A stretch of 64,000 nucleotides of DNA from contig OZ026552.1 in NCBI GenBank assembly GCA_964020155.1, positions 2,803,416-2,867,415 of the forward strand, written 5' to 3'. This DNA comes from Chondrilla cf. caribensis (taxonomy: Eukaryota; Porifera; Demospongiae; Chondrillida; Chondrillidae). Below the pieces are notes generated by a model. That model saw nothing but the letters and a program-made list of their open reading frames with translations, was not told the origin of the DNA and did no database searches. Position numbers and translations under genes: made by a program. Within the stretch, counting starts at the first letter, position 1. The number at the start of each line of letters is the position of its first letter. Below, piece by piece: positions 35,201 through 49,654 of this stretch.

Positions 35201-38200
35201 TGACTCCATTCTTCCTAATTTACATACTATACTCAGTACTAATGTACCTTTACTCTCTGAACTCTTTATATACACCATGTGTATGCATGTGTATACATGA
35301 CCACAATTATGTTTGTACATATTTGTGTACATGTGTGTGGTAATCTACAATATATCCCCCAATGCCCTACACACAGTATGTACGTAGTATTAAATTTTTA
35401 TGATGTCATTTATATCCCAACTTATGTACATCAGTGTAATGTAACCCTAGGCCACACCAAAGATAATTTCCTTTAGTGGATAAGAGATGTTTACATGTGT
35501 CCCTTCAAGATCTCATAGTAAACAGTCAGTCTGGACATTCCAATGTACAACTGTGTGTAATGTATGATTGAGGAGCAATGTATTATAATTGTGTCTGTTT
35601 CCAGAGAGTACCTAACCTGAACCTATGTATGGCTCATTCCCACTCAACACTCAAATTCTAATTGAGTAGTGATGTATTATAATTGTGTTTGTTTCTACCT
35701 AACACGAACCTATGTCTCATCCACCACTCCCACTCATACCATCCTCTCCTGGTAATGTACACGCTGTACAGTACCAATGTACAGTATTGTTGTATGTCAT
35801 ATGATGTGACCAAAACTATCATAATTCCTACTTGAATAGTTGGTCTACACTCTGTGTGTGTATGCATGTGTGTTGTGTGTAAACTCATTTCTATTCTACA
35901 TAATGTATGTACATCAGTATATTAGTCTATGATGTGTAGTTGTGTTCCAGTATTTCCTTACTATTAGTTCATTATTGCTATAATTGTTGAATTTAATCTA
36001 TTTCTGTTTACATTGCAATGTTTTATGATGTGTCTCCTATCTTAGTTGCAGTGGATTTAGAGAGGATAAAATGTAAGTTTCCCACAACTCACACTGTACA
36101 TAGGTGTACAGGTTGTGTATTTGTTTGTGTATGTAGGTGTGTACGTACAAGTGTGCATGTGACCAAACCACCACTTACACAGTCAATGACTCCATTCTTC
36201 CTAATTTACGTACTATACTCAGTACTAATGTACCTTTACTCTCTGAACACTTTATGTACACCATGTGTATGCATGTGTATATATGCACACTAATATGTTG
36301 GTACGTATATTTATGTACATGTGTGTGTTAATCTACCGTATATCTCCCAATACCCTACACACAGTATGTACATAGTACTTTATAATGTCATTTATATCCC
36401 TACTTATGTACATCAGTATGATGTAACCCTAGGTCACACCCAAAATAATTATATGCTCATATTAACAGACGTATGAAAGCCTGTGCCAAGGTTTTCATGA
36501 TCAATGGGTATGATGTCATAATTTCTCTTAAGATCATCCCTGTATGGGGAGAGGTCCAATTCCCTTAAAGAGTCCCCAGGTTATGTAGCGTATGGCCATG
36601 TACATGTTTAATTCCATAGTCACCTCTGTACTTCAAATACTTGGGTGTCTTTTTTAGGCTTAGAATTTTGCTGCAGATATTACGTTCGGTGGAGCCTTTG
36701 CACTAGAATTACAGCCCAATTTCTAATTCTCAGCATTTTTTAAATTGGCCATTTTTAATTGTGCAATTTAAATTGTACTATGAATTTTACTATTGTGGTT
36801 ACATGTAGAAACGCATATTATATATAAGTATATTATATACAAATCGGAAATCAAAATGAAAACAATAGTAAAGGGCCTACAGGCATCCTCTAAAATGATT
36901 GATGATGTGGCTCAGGACAATAGAGGTAGGTGTTCCCTCCTGACTGAGGACCTTGCTGAGTTGTGTTACAGTCCATTCCGGAGGGCTGCCCAGCTGATCA
37001 TTTATCAGTGTCAGCTTAGCTGAGGGGGGCAAAATAATATATATTGTAGCTGAATTTTCCACCAACCCATGATCTTGATAGTTGTTTCAAGGTCACCTGT
37101 GTAGCTGGGCGTAGTTGCTACCTCAATAGGGAAGCTATCCTCATCCAATTGGTAGTAAGGGCTAGCTGCACCTAGGATGCAAGCAGACAGCTTCATTCCA
37201 CCTTTCTTTTTGGTACTAGAAAAGCTATAGCAGAAATGAGCTTTCTTGTTCTAGAAAAGCTATAGCAGAAATGAGCTTTCTTGTTTGCTCACAGGAGTAT
37301 GTACGGTACGGTTCAAAAAAAACTAAACGTTACCGGATAAAAGTTACCTGTTAATCCGATAACAGTTAACGTTTATCGGTTAAAAGTTAACTGATTTTTG
37401 GTAACCGTTAACCGATAATCGTTAACGGATAACCGTCAATGGTACGTTATAAATTCTTAATCGTTCAAAAACAAGGTCTTAAAGTATCGAATGACTCTTC
37501 GACGGATCGTTCGTGAGTTACGCAATTCACAGCTGTATTATACGCTTGCGTATTAATGATTACGCAAAAAAAAACCTACCGGTAACGGTTAACGGATAAC
37601 GGTTAACCGTTAACTGTTAACTGAAAAAAGGTAAAGGTGATTACCGTTTGTTTTTTTTTAAACCGTACTGTATAATTACCTTTCTAAAATCATTATTACT
37701 ACCCTCTAGTCGACTATTGAGCAACCAAACCCCTAACAGACCCTGTTTGCAGTGTTTGTTCTGATTAAATGGGATTTTGTCCTATTGAATGTACTGTCAG
37801 GGAGTAACTCTTCATCTGTCTGGTGTTTGGTATACTGAATTTATGTGAGTCTCCTACCAGTCTCATTATGGGTGTATGTATTTGGGTGTGGTGTACAGTG
37901 CATGTGTATATGCATGGGTATGTGAGTACATGTGTGTTCCCCTCTTCCCTTACTTCAGTTTATTATTGTTATATATTTCAATTTAATCCATTTCTGTATG
38001 ATTTCAATATTTTATGCTGTTTTTTCTGTCTTATTTGCAGTGGACAATCCATTGATAACACCATTAGTATTATTAAGATGTAAGTTCCCCACCAGTCAGA
38101 CTATTGTTTATGTACTTGAGTATACATGTAATAGCTAAAGTACCTCTGGAGAAGCTGTAGCGGATATACAGACACCGTTGCCTAATTGATACCGAGGGCA

Positions 38201-41200
38201 AAGCCCGAGGTGTCAATTAGGCAAAGGTGTCTGTATCCTCTACAGCTTCTTCAGAGATACCTTAGTTATTATGTGGTATGTTGCATGGGTGCAACTTTGA
38301 TTGAGCATGCAATTATTAGTAGATGTGTGAAAAGGATATAACCAATTATCCACAATGCAACAACAATGCAACATCGAATGAAGTGTGCGTATACATCAGG
38401 GAAGTGTGCACACATCACAAATGTACATACAAATCAATCACAAACCTACGTACGTATATGTCTCATCCACAACTCATACTGTACATAGGTGTACAGGTTA
38501 TGTTTGCAGGTGTGTATAACCCTAGGCCACACCCAATTAAATCCTAAGTTGTATAAGAAATATTAACACGTGTCCCTCCAAGATCTCATTGTATACAGTC
38601 AGTCTGGACATTCCAATGTACAACTGTGTGTAATGTATGATTGAGGAGCAATGTATTATAATTGTGTCTGTTTCCAGAGAGTACCTAACCTGAACCTACG
38701 TATGGCTCATTCCCACTCAACACTCAAATTCTAATTGAGTAGTGATGTATTATAATTGTGTCTGTTTCTACCTAACACAAACCTATGTCTCATCCACCAC
38801 TCCCACTCATTCCATCCTCTCCTGGTAATGTACACACTGTACAGTACCAATGTACAGTATTGTTGTATGTTTATTGTTGTAATTTGTGAATTTATTCTAA
38901 ATTATTTCTGTTTGCTTTGCAATGGTTTATGATGTGTCTCCTATCTTCTTTGCAGTGGAGGAAAATAGGAGAAAAAGTAAGTTCCCCACAACTCACACTG
39001 TGCATAGGTGTACAGGTTGTGTATTTGTTTGTGTATGTAGGTGTGTACATACAAGTGTGCATGTGACCAAACCACCACTCACACAGTCAATGACTCCATT
39101 CTTCCTAATTTACGTACTATACTCAGTACTAATGTACCTTTACTCTTTGAACTGTTTATATACACCATGTGTATGTATGTGTATATATACACACTGATAT
39201 GTTTGTACATATGTGTGTACATGTGTGTGGTAATCTACAGTATATCTCCCAATACCCTACACACAGTAAGTACGTAGTATTTTATAATGTCATTAATATC
39301 CCAACTTATGTACATCAATATAATGTAACCCTAGGCCACACCCAAAATAATTTCCTCTAGTGGATAAGAGATGTTAACCAGTGTTGTGGCAATTACAGCT
39401 CACAAATAATCAATTACGATTACAATTACTTGGCTATATCAAGAACCCATTACCATTACCATTACTCCACAGCTTTAAGTAATCAATTACCATTACAACT
39501 ATTTCAAGCAATTACAATTACAATTACAATTACATAGTAGTAACATAAAATGAGAGTTAATTTTCCGGCATAAATAGTAATGTTTCGAAGTTCTTAGGTA
39601 GCATGCGACATCTTAGTGGATTTAAAATTTTGCTAGCCTGACTTAAAACACGTTCCACCAATGCAGATATTGCAGACAGTGAACACCTTACTTGCTAGCT
39701 TAGCAAGCGAAGGGTATTCAGTGGCTTTTAATTGCCAAAACTCAAGGGGGTTCTCTCAATTCAACTGGGACTCCCTCTTGTCCACAACCTTATCTACATC
39801 AATTTCCACAAGTTACCGCACCACCTTCAGCTGGGAATTCCAGCATGTTTTATTCTTAGCAATTACTGTTTTATCCAATAATTCTTCCACCTTCTCAGTC
39901 GCCAGAGTTGATCCCCAACAATGGCTAACAACTCGACCTGCCTTACATAGAACTGCATATATACCTTATAACAATATATAATACCATACCCCTCATTGAG
40001 TAGAAATCTTTTCATATTCAGGGGAGCGAGGACGAATGTAATTGCATGTAATTGTGTAATTGTGCATCGATTACACAAAAAGTTGAATGTAATCAACTAC
40101 CATTACAATTACTTCAGTGAAAAAATCTCAATTACAATTAAATTACAATTACCTAGAAATGTGTAATTGATTACAGCCAATTACAATTACCAATTACCAT
40201 TACCACAACACTGATGTTAACACGTGTCCCTTCTAGATCTCATAGTAAACAGTCAGTCTGGACATTCCAATGTACGACTGTGTGTAATGTATGATTGAGG
40301 AGCAATGTATTATAATTGTGTCTGTTTCCAGAGAGTACCTAACCTGAACCTACGTATGGCTCATTCCCACTCAACACTCAAATTCTAATTGAGTAGTGAT
40401 GTATTATAATTGTGTCTGTTTCTACCTAACACGAACCTATGTCTCATCCACCACTCCCACTCATTCCATCCTCTCCTGGTAATGTACACACTGTACAATA
40501 CCAATGTACAGTATTGTTGTATGTCATATGATGTGACCAAGACTATCATAATTCCTACTTGAATAGTTGGTCTACACTCTGTGTGTGCATGCATGTGTGT
40601 TGTGTGGAAACGTAATGTATATACATCAGTATATTAGTCTATGATGTGTAATTGTGTTCCAGTATTTCCTTACTATTATTTCATTGCTGTTATTGTTAAA
40701 TTTTACCTATTTCTGTTTTCATTGCAATGTTTTACGATGTTTTTTCTATCTTATTTGCAGTGGAGGAAGTAAGGAGAGAATGTAAGTTTCCCACAACTCA
40801 CACTGTACATAGGTGTACAGATTATGTAAACTGTACAGTACCAATGTACAGTATTGTTGTATGTCATATGATGTGACCAAGACTATCATATATTCTACAG
40901 AATGTAACCCTAGGCCACTCAAAATAATATCTTTATTGGATAAATGATGTTACCATGTCTTATAGTAAACAGTCAGTCTGGACATTCCAATGCATGCATG
41001 CATGTGTGTGCAATGTCTTGTACAGAACTTGTTTATGTATGTACATTAAATTTTGACCGAAAGTGTATTTGTAGCATGATATTATGTAACACCTGACTAT
41101 AAGAAGTAGCGAGGGACATCTGAAGGGGAATACCCACCATAACGCTCTCTTCAGTCCACAAAACCGTGTTTCAAAGATTTTCATCTTGTGAATCTATGTG

Positions 41201-44200
41201 TAAACATGTGATATATAAGATTAGGGGTGGGCGATACTAACTTTGATAGATACGATTATCATGCGCCAAAATATCATGATATTCAATATTATAACGATAT
41301 TTGACATAAGAATAATGCAAGAAGTCTGTATTATGCATAATTGTATCATTGCAGTCAATATAATGCAGAATCAATGATGAAGCAATATAAGTGACTGTTC
41401 AAGTGATGCTTTAAAGTTTCTTGCTAGAAATACCGGTGTGTTCACGGGATCTGGTGTTAGGGAGCTGCAAAAAGGCTCCACAATGATGCCCCCTTCACTG
41501 AAGACTTGCTCCAATGGTGCACTTGTGCCTGGTATACACAGGTAGTTCTTTGCCAATTTCACCAAAATTGGAAAGGGTGAGCTATGAGCTTTCCACCACA
41601 ATAGTGGGTCGCTGTCTGCCTCCTCCAATGGCAGGTCAGGTACATTTGCTAGATGGTAGGCTGTACTGTGGGTTCAGCTTGTGGACTAGCCTTTTGAAGC
41701 CTTCCTGTTCAATGGTAAAGTATAGCTGCATATCTTTTGCAAGATTATACACGACCGCGCAATTCTGCTCTTGCCCTTGCACACTCTTTGGATCATACTG
41801 CGTACCTTTTCAATCGCAGCAGCAAGTGTAGTTTGGGAGGGTGTCTTCTCTTTCCCTTGAAGCTCCCTGCCACTTTTGATGCCTCCTGGTACAGATTGGG
41901 ATGAGCGCCACGAAGATGGGCGAATAGGTTTGTCGTATTATCTCGTTAGCACATCATGACCTTCTTGCACGTCCTGCACATCATCTTGTACATTATTTTC
42001 ATTTCAACTCTCAGTATGTTATGCTCGTTTGATATAATATCTATATTATATACTATAATCAGGTAGTACACCAAGTATGTAAGAATCCGATCTGCCCATC
42101 GTGGTGTGAATGACAGAGTAGACAACGTGACGTCTTATTTATTATATATACACATTCCTGTGTAGTGTAGACAATGTGCTTGTGAAAGGACTGTTTGTTG
42201 TGTAAGTATTATGAACCAGGTGTAATAATGTGGAAGCTTTATTGTCATGATGTGTTAATTGACCAAATTGTTGTTTTTTGGTACATGTACCTAATAAGGA
42301 GTGGTCTCTCTATTTGTCATGAAACAGTAATGGTTGTGTTCAATTATTGATATCATGTATGTAACCAGTATTGGAAACTATTAATTTATATGCAGAACAC
42401 AGTGTAACATGCAGTATAAAGTAAAACTAACATATGGAAGTCCACATGGTTTAGAGGTGGAATAATCCATAAACACACAAAGTGAAACTAGTCTAAGAGA
42501 TGTATGAAAATCCTCCATACATGGCAATTGACCACTACCTATTGTGTTTACTCCATAACTGTTATCTACCAGGGGAATACCCACATGAAATCAAAAACCT
42601 TCTCACAACCTAGGAATTGAAGTTCTATACAAGGTTATCACAGTTAGAAGATTGTGACTTCTTAGACATTCTAATCCAACAATCTTATTACAAGCTTGTA
42701 CAACCTTGTAGCCACCTCCTCCAACCTTACTACAAGTTGTACCAGCTTGTACAAGTTGGCATGTGACAGACATATGAAAGCCTGTACCAAGGTTTTCGAA
42801 TTCATGATCAATGGTATGATGTCATAATTTCTATTAAGATCATCCCTGTATGGGGAGAGGCCCAATTCCCTTTAAGCGTCCCCAGGTTATGTAGTGTATG
42901 GCCACGTACATGTTTTCATTCCATAGCCGCCTCTGTACTTCAATTACTTGGGTATCATTTTTTAGGCTTAGAACCTATCTGCAGATATTATGTTCGGTGG
43001 AGCCATTGCACTAGAATTCTAGCCCAGTTTCTAATTCTCAGCATTCTGAATTGGCCATATTAAATTGTACTATAAATTTACTGTTGTGGTTACATGTAGA
43101 ACGCATATTATATGTATACCTATGTATGATATATATATCAGAGGTCTAAATGAAAATAATATAGGGGGTGCCACAGGCATCCTCTAAAAATTGAGGATGT
43201 TGCTCAGGGCAGAGAGAGGCAGGTGTTGGGAGGGTTGTGTTACAGTCCACTTGGTCCAGGGAGCTGACCAGGTGGTGAACTATCAGTACCAGCTCAGCTG
43301 AGGGGGGGGGCAAAATATATATCGTAGCTGAATTTTCCACCAACCAAAGATCTTGATAATTGTTTCAAGGTCCCTCTGTGTAGCTGAACGTAGTTGCTAC
43401 CTCAATAGGGAAGCTGTCCTTATTCAATTGTTAGTAAGGGCTAACTGCACCTAGGACACAAACTGACGGCTTCATTCCACCTTTCTTTTTGGTAATAGAA
43501 ACAGGTTTAACCCAGGTGAGTTTCCTTGTTTGCTTACAAGAGTAGGTATAATTGCCTTTGTAAGATCATGATAAATACCCACTAACTGACTATAGGGCAA
43601 CCAAACACCTAACAGAATGAGATTTTGTCCTATAGAATTTGCTGTCAAGGAGTGACTGTTTATGTATCTTAGATATTGAAATACCGATTTATGTATGTTC
43701 CTCACCAGTCTCACTATGGGTTTAATATGTATTTGAGCGTAATGTATACGTACATGTGTATAATATGCATGGGTAATATGTGTGCGTGTATGTATATGTG
43801 TGTTCCCAATTTCCTTGCTTCAGTTTATTGTTGTAACATATTTCAATTTAATCCATTTCTGTATGACTCCTATATTTTATGCTGCTTCTCATCTCTTATC
43901 TGCAGGGAGACGTACTCGGATTGGTGGTGTACGTACTTTGGAGATAATTGACCCAAGTACGTAAGTTTCCCACTAGTCAGACTATGGGTGTATTGGTTAT
44001 GTATTTGAGTATACATGTACAGTTGTATGTGTGCGCTTATACATGGGTATGTGTGTACAAACAACTAATCACTCACACAATCACTAGTTCATTCCTTTTA
44101 ATTTTGAGTATGGATTTTTAACATAGGCATTGGAGAAGGTAAGGCGAGCCAGTGACTACCACTCCTTATGTACACCTTTTGTATGCATGTGTATATATAT

Positions 44201-44901
44201 GTATGCACAATAATAATAATAATATGTTACTACATATTTGTGTACGTAATTGTGTGAATTTACAGTATGCAGTATGTTCCAATGCCCTACATACAGTATG
44301 TGTGTCTGGAATGGTTGGCCTACACTCTGTGCGTGTATGCATGTGTGTTGTGTGGAAACTCATTTATATTCACCGATTATATTGATTTTATCTCTTAGTT
44401 TTTTGTTACAGACTGTGTTCTTATCATTATTATTATTATTATTACTTGAAATTTATAACTATATAATATATGTATGCATTGTTAAGTACATTACTGTGGC
44501 ATTTTATTCGACGCATATTATATTACAGTATATATGTAATTGTGTCATTAATATTATTATTATCAATAATCAGTTAAATTATTATTTTTTCTCTTTATTC
44601 AATAATAATATAAAAAAGATTTCTACATAATGTATGTACATCAGTATATTAGTCTATGATGTGTAGTTGTGTTCCAGTATTGGTATTTATCTTTCTTTTT
44701 TCTTGTTGTTATTTGTAAAATTTGTCCATTTCTGTTCACATTGTCATGTTCTATGATGTTTCTCTCAATTTATCTGCAGTAGAGGAAGAGAAAAGAAGAA
44801 AATGTGAGTTACACACCTTCCACATTCTATGTTTCATATTATTATACATCCATTTGTGTGTTTATGCATGTTTTTTATATTTTATACATTTCACCAACCA
44901 C

Positions 44902-44970
<69 letters not shown>

Positions 44971-45565
44971 CCTGTGTGCACGTGTACATGTGTGTGTTTA
45001 TGTGTGCATATACATGCGTGTGCATGTTTGTCTGTGTATACGTATGTAAACAACTCATCAACCACAAACTAACTGGCATAATTCCAATATGTGTACATCA
45101 GTATATTAGTCTATGATGTGTAGTTGTGTTCCAGTATTTCCTTATTTTAATTCATTATTGTTGTTACAGTATTGAATTTCATCTATTTTAGTTTGCATTA
45201 CAAATTTAATTGTGTCATTAATATTATTATCAATATTCAGTAAAATTATTATTTTTTCTCTTTATTCAATAATAATATAAAAAAGATTTCTACATAATGT
45301 ATGTACATCAGTATATTAGTCTATGATGTGTAGTTGTGTTCCAGTATTGGTATTTATCTTTCTTTTTTCTTGTTGTTATTTGTAAAATTTGTCCATTTCT
45401 GTTCACATTGTCATGTTCTATGATGTTTCTCTCAATTTATCTGCAGTAGAGGAAGAGAGAAGAAAATGTGAGCTACACACCTTCCACATTCTATGTTTCA
45501 TATTATTTTGCATCTATTTGTGTGTTTATGCATGTTTTTTATATTTTATACAATTCACCAACCAC

Positions 45566-45643
<78 letters not shown>

Positions 45644-48600
45644 CTGTGTGCACGTGTACATGTGTGTGTTTATGTGTGCATATACATGTGTGTGCATGTT
45701 TGTCTGTGTATACGTATGTAAACAACTCATCAACCACAAACTAACTGGCATAATTCCAATATGTGTACATCAGTATATTAGTCTATGATGTGTAGTTGTG
45801 TTCCAGTATTTCCTTATTTTAATTCATTATTGTTGTTACAGTATTGAATTTTATCTATTTTAGTTTACATTACAAAGTTTTACGATGCCTCTCCAGTTCA
45901 TTATGTAATTGATTTGTCCTGAAATAACTGTTATGGATACTTATTGTGTTTGAATACAAATTGACTAAGCATAACAGTTAATTAAGACCAAGGTTCATCT
46001 TTAATTTTATCTGTAATTGTGAATCAGTTCTGCAGTCAGAGCCCTCTGTTAACCAAATCAAAGTGGTGGGCGTGTCCAGTATTGCTCATAATTGGCCCAG
46101 TATAGCAGAATCACTGGGATTATCAAGTGTGGCTATCAAGGCGGTTGATAGTACCAGTGGGCATGCATCCAAAAGTTGCAAGATCATGCTCGCCAAATGG
46201 TTGAATCGCGAAAAAGGTACAGGAAATAAGAAGCGAACATGGAGTGCCATTGAAACAGCTATAAGGAGTTCTGGTCTATATAGTGAAGCTCACCAGTTTA
46301 TAACGAAAGGTATGTATGAATGTATGTCTTACCTAATGTAGTTCTGGAAGGGTACAGGTTGTAATGGAATACAGACAATCATCAAACTTATTTTGATGTA
46401 AAACTAAATACTATCCAGTAGGTAAACAACGAGGGTCTTCGGTAGTGATCGATTATCATTGTATGTATAGATTACTAGGAGATAGGGCCATAGGGCCATA
46501 TAACCTAATATATATAATGTGATATAACCATATGACCTAATATAATATAATATGTCTTTTTCTTCTCTACTATACATGCCTTACCCTCTTTGTAACACTC
46601 CTACCCTTGTACATGTATTATAGTACATATATAATATGTTGTGGTATTGATGTATAATACTTATACACTACAGCCTGCCAATAATAATTTCTCTCTATAT
46701 GGCTGTTATGCAGTTATAACGGCAAAGTGCAGGATGCAAGAAAAAAAATATGAAGAAAGTTAGTTCTCTCAAATCACTAATACTTCATTTTCACTCGACG
46801 TTTTGTGTTCATACTGTGCCTATAGGTACCTGTGTACAGTCTTTATGCTTTAATTTTGGATGAAATGATGACAAGTAGTATTACAGCTGTTCATTCACAC
46901 AGTTTTTCAAAAGACCCCCACACTGCAAGAAATAGAAGAATTGATCCTACACTATTTGGGTGAGGATTGGCACAAAGTGGGGGAACTGCTGGGAGTGTCT
47001 CCCAAGGTTATGAAGGAGATTGGCAGTAAGTTTGGTAGTGTTCCCACCCAATGCTCTGAAGCCATGTTCTCCAAATGGCTGAACCATGAAGAAGGTACAG
47101 GACACAAGGAGCGTACATGGGGGACTGTACTGACAGCTCTAGAGGATGCTGGGAGGGAAGATGTGGCCACTTCTGTACTGGATAAGCTGATTGAGAAACA
47201 TGAAGAAGGTTTGTGTGGTGGTTTGTGTTCCATAGGTGTATGGAATTGTCTCCTTCAGAGCACTCATGTACATATAATATTTAGTATACATATTATATAC
47301 TTAGTATGATTTTCCATGTGATGACCAATTCTCTATCAAAGCCCAATTTTATATGATTTTTTATCGTTCATGTCTATGTAGAAGTACATTGTACCACACG
47401 GTATGTATGCAGTGTATGTATATACAGTACGGATCACAGAAAAGTATACGAAATTAACTTTTAACGCTTTTCGGTTAACAGTTAACAGATATCCACTAAC
47501 AGTTACCCATCAGAGGTTAACTGTTAACCCTTCCTAATCATATTCATAAATTGATAGGAGGCAACGGTCTTATGCTACGAGATTGCTTCGAGCTCTAATG
47601 ACGGTTGATCTGGACTTGTTATGCCCATGATCCTTTAGCAGCTTCTGTAACTGCATCGAAGTTACCTTGTCATTCTCTTGAAGGCAATCTTCTATTATCT
47701 GGAGCATTTCAGGTATCAGCTTGAAAGATCCACAAGTTCCAGGAAGACAACTAACTTTGCCATAATCTCCATGAATGTTGGAAACCTTCAAAGCGAGTTA
47801 AATCGAGCAAAACAGGAAAGTATCAAATCAAATGAATAGTAGGAGACAAATCTACGATACAACTACATATGTATTGACACTGTATGTCAAAATGTTAACC
47901 GTTATTCGTTAATATATAGTCAACAGTTAGCTAAATATCGGTAAAAGTTAACAAAATGAAGTTAACTTTTAACCAGTTAACATTTACTTTTCTGGGATCC
48001 TTACTGTACGTACGTATATGCATAGTAAGTAAGATTTTCCATGTGATGACCAATTCTCTATCAAAGCCAAAATGTGTAAGATATTTTATGTGGTATATCG
48101 ACCAGGCCCATATGTAGAAGTACATTGTATCACATGGTATGTACGTATAATATTATGAATGCAGCGTTCTCCCCATAAAAAGGGATATTGATGTTGTTGT
48201 GCAAACACATCGGTGTTATTGTATTGCGTTTAACATATATACATATAACGTATGTTGTAATTATCCAGAGAAAGCCTTGCTTCATGTCAGATCAATGCAA
48301 GTACATCATACGGTATTTGATGCATTTGAACTTGCTCTTAAGGCTGTTGAAAACGTCTCCGTCTTACTAGACAAGTAACACGATGTGCTGTAATGCACAC
48401 AAGCTCATAAATTATCCTTTATACATGTCTTTATGTGTAGAGTTAACACTGAGCAAATGGGAAGTCTTCCTTCAACATAGTAGGCAGTTGGCTGATGTGC
48501 CTGACATAACATATACAGTGTATACCACCTTGGTAATGAGACCATTGTTCTAAGACAACTTTACTCAGTACTGGACCACAATTTCCTGTACCTGTAATTC

Positions 48601-49612
48601 AGACTGCCTTGCAACTTAGACAGTTTTGACTGGTCTCCAATGTTCTGTCAATTCTGAGGTTCTACAGTTACTGTTCAGGTTTGATAAATTACCTATAATA
48701 TTACTATACTCATGTAAGTGTTAGTTAGTCATTGCCATATACATTTACATTGTATTCAATACTTTTCTTTTGTTTTGTTCTATCTCGATGTAGAATCTCT
48801 GAGGGCAGCACCAAACATTGATGACATTCAAGTTCTTGTCATTCCTCATGTTCTCCCCATGTGGCATGTCCTTGGACTACAGCTTGGTATTCACGAAGCC
48901 ATTCTCTCTGCAATTGAGAGTGATGCTCGGAGGAACAGGAGCATCTTGTCCAAGCAGGCTATTGAGATGTTCCGGCTGTGGTTGGATGGAGTGGAAGGTA
49001 CTGGAGACCAGGATCGCTCCTGGTCCACCATCTTGAAGGCTCTGATTGAGATTGGTCTTTCTGAAATCTCCATCAAAGTACTGAAGCACTTTGATCCAAC
49101 AGCAACACTAAAGGACATTGGTCGAGGTGAGAATGTGTGTGTATGTGTGTGTACATGTGATTTTATGTATGTACACGTTATGTAAATTTTGTGTGTATTT
49201 GTATATGTGTGTTGGTTACATGTGGTATGATGTGGATGTACATAGGTATGACATCAAGTGATTGATTGTGTATGATAACTAACTTTTATTGTTTATGAAA
49301 ACCTGTATTAAATTTCTTTTATGTGCATTCTTTTTTTGTCTTTATCCACAGCTCTATCCCTGTTGTGTGAGAACATCCGGTCATCCTCAGATGATATTAT
49401 TCCTGTCCCCACTACCTCCACACCTGTCCCCACTACATCTCAAGGCAAGTAACTCTATTGATCATACTGTCCACACCATCAGTTCTTCACTGGTTGTCAT
49501 TCACTTCAGTTACTGCTGAGACATCTTTGGTATGTCCCTCCTTCATTGACAATGTTCTACATAATTGTGATGAGGTTGATGGAGAAGTGAAGAAAGACAA
49601 GGGTGAGTGCAT

Positions 49613-49654
<42 letters not shown>

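Larger units (their letters stand above)
44622..45860. repeat. Tandem pair of micro-exon units (~667 bp period)
   Basis: 44622-45190 and 45289-45860 are nearly identical, including the TTCTACATAATGTATGTAC start, the micro-exon, TG tract and tail. Micro-exon length differs by one codon (24 versus 21 nt). Confidence 0.85.
47209..48793. other. B2 intron
   Basis: Contains the element at 47425-48006; the rest is AT-rich with no supported exon. Confidence 0.5.

Noticed and set aside
44862..45079. ORFs in TG tracts at 44.8-45.8, 49.5, 52.8-53.1 and 63.6-63.9 kb
   Set aside because: Simple-repeat artefacts overlapping introns.
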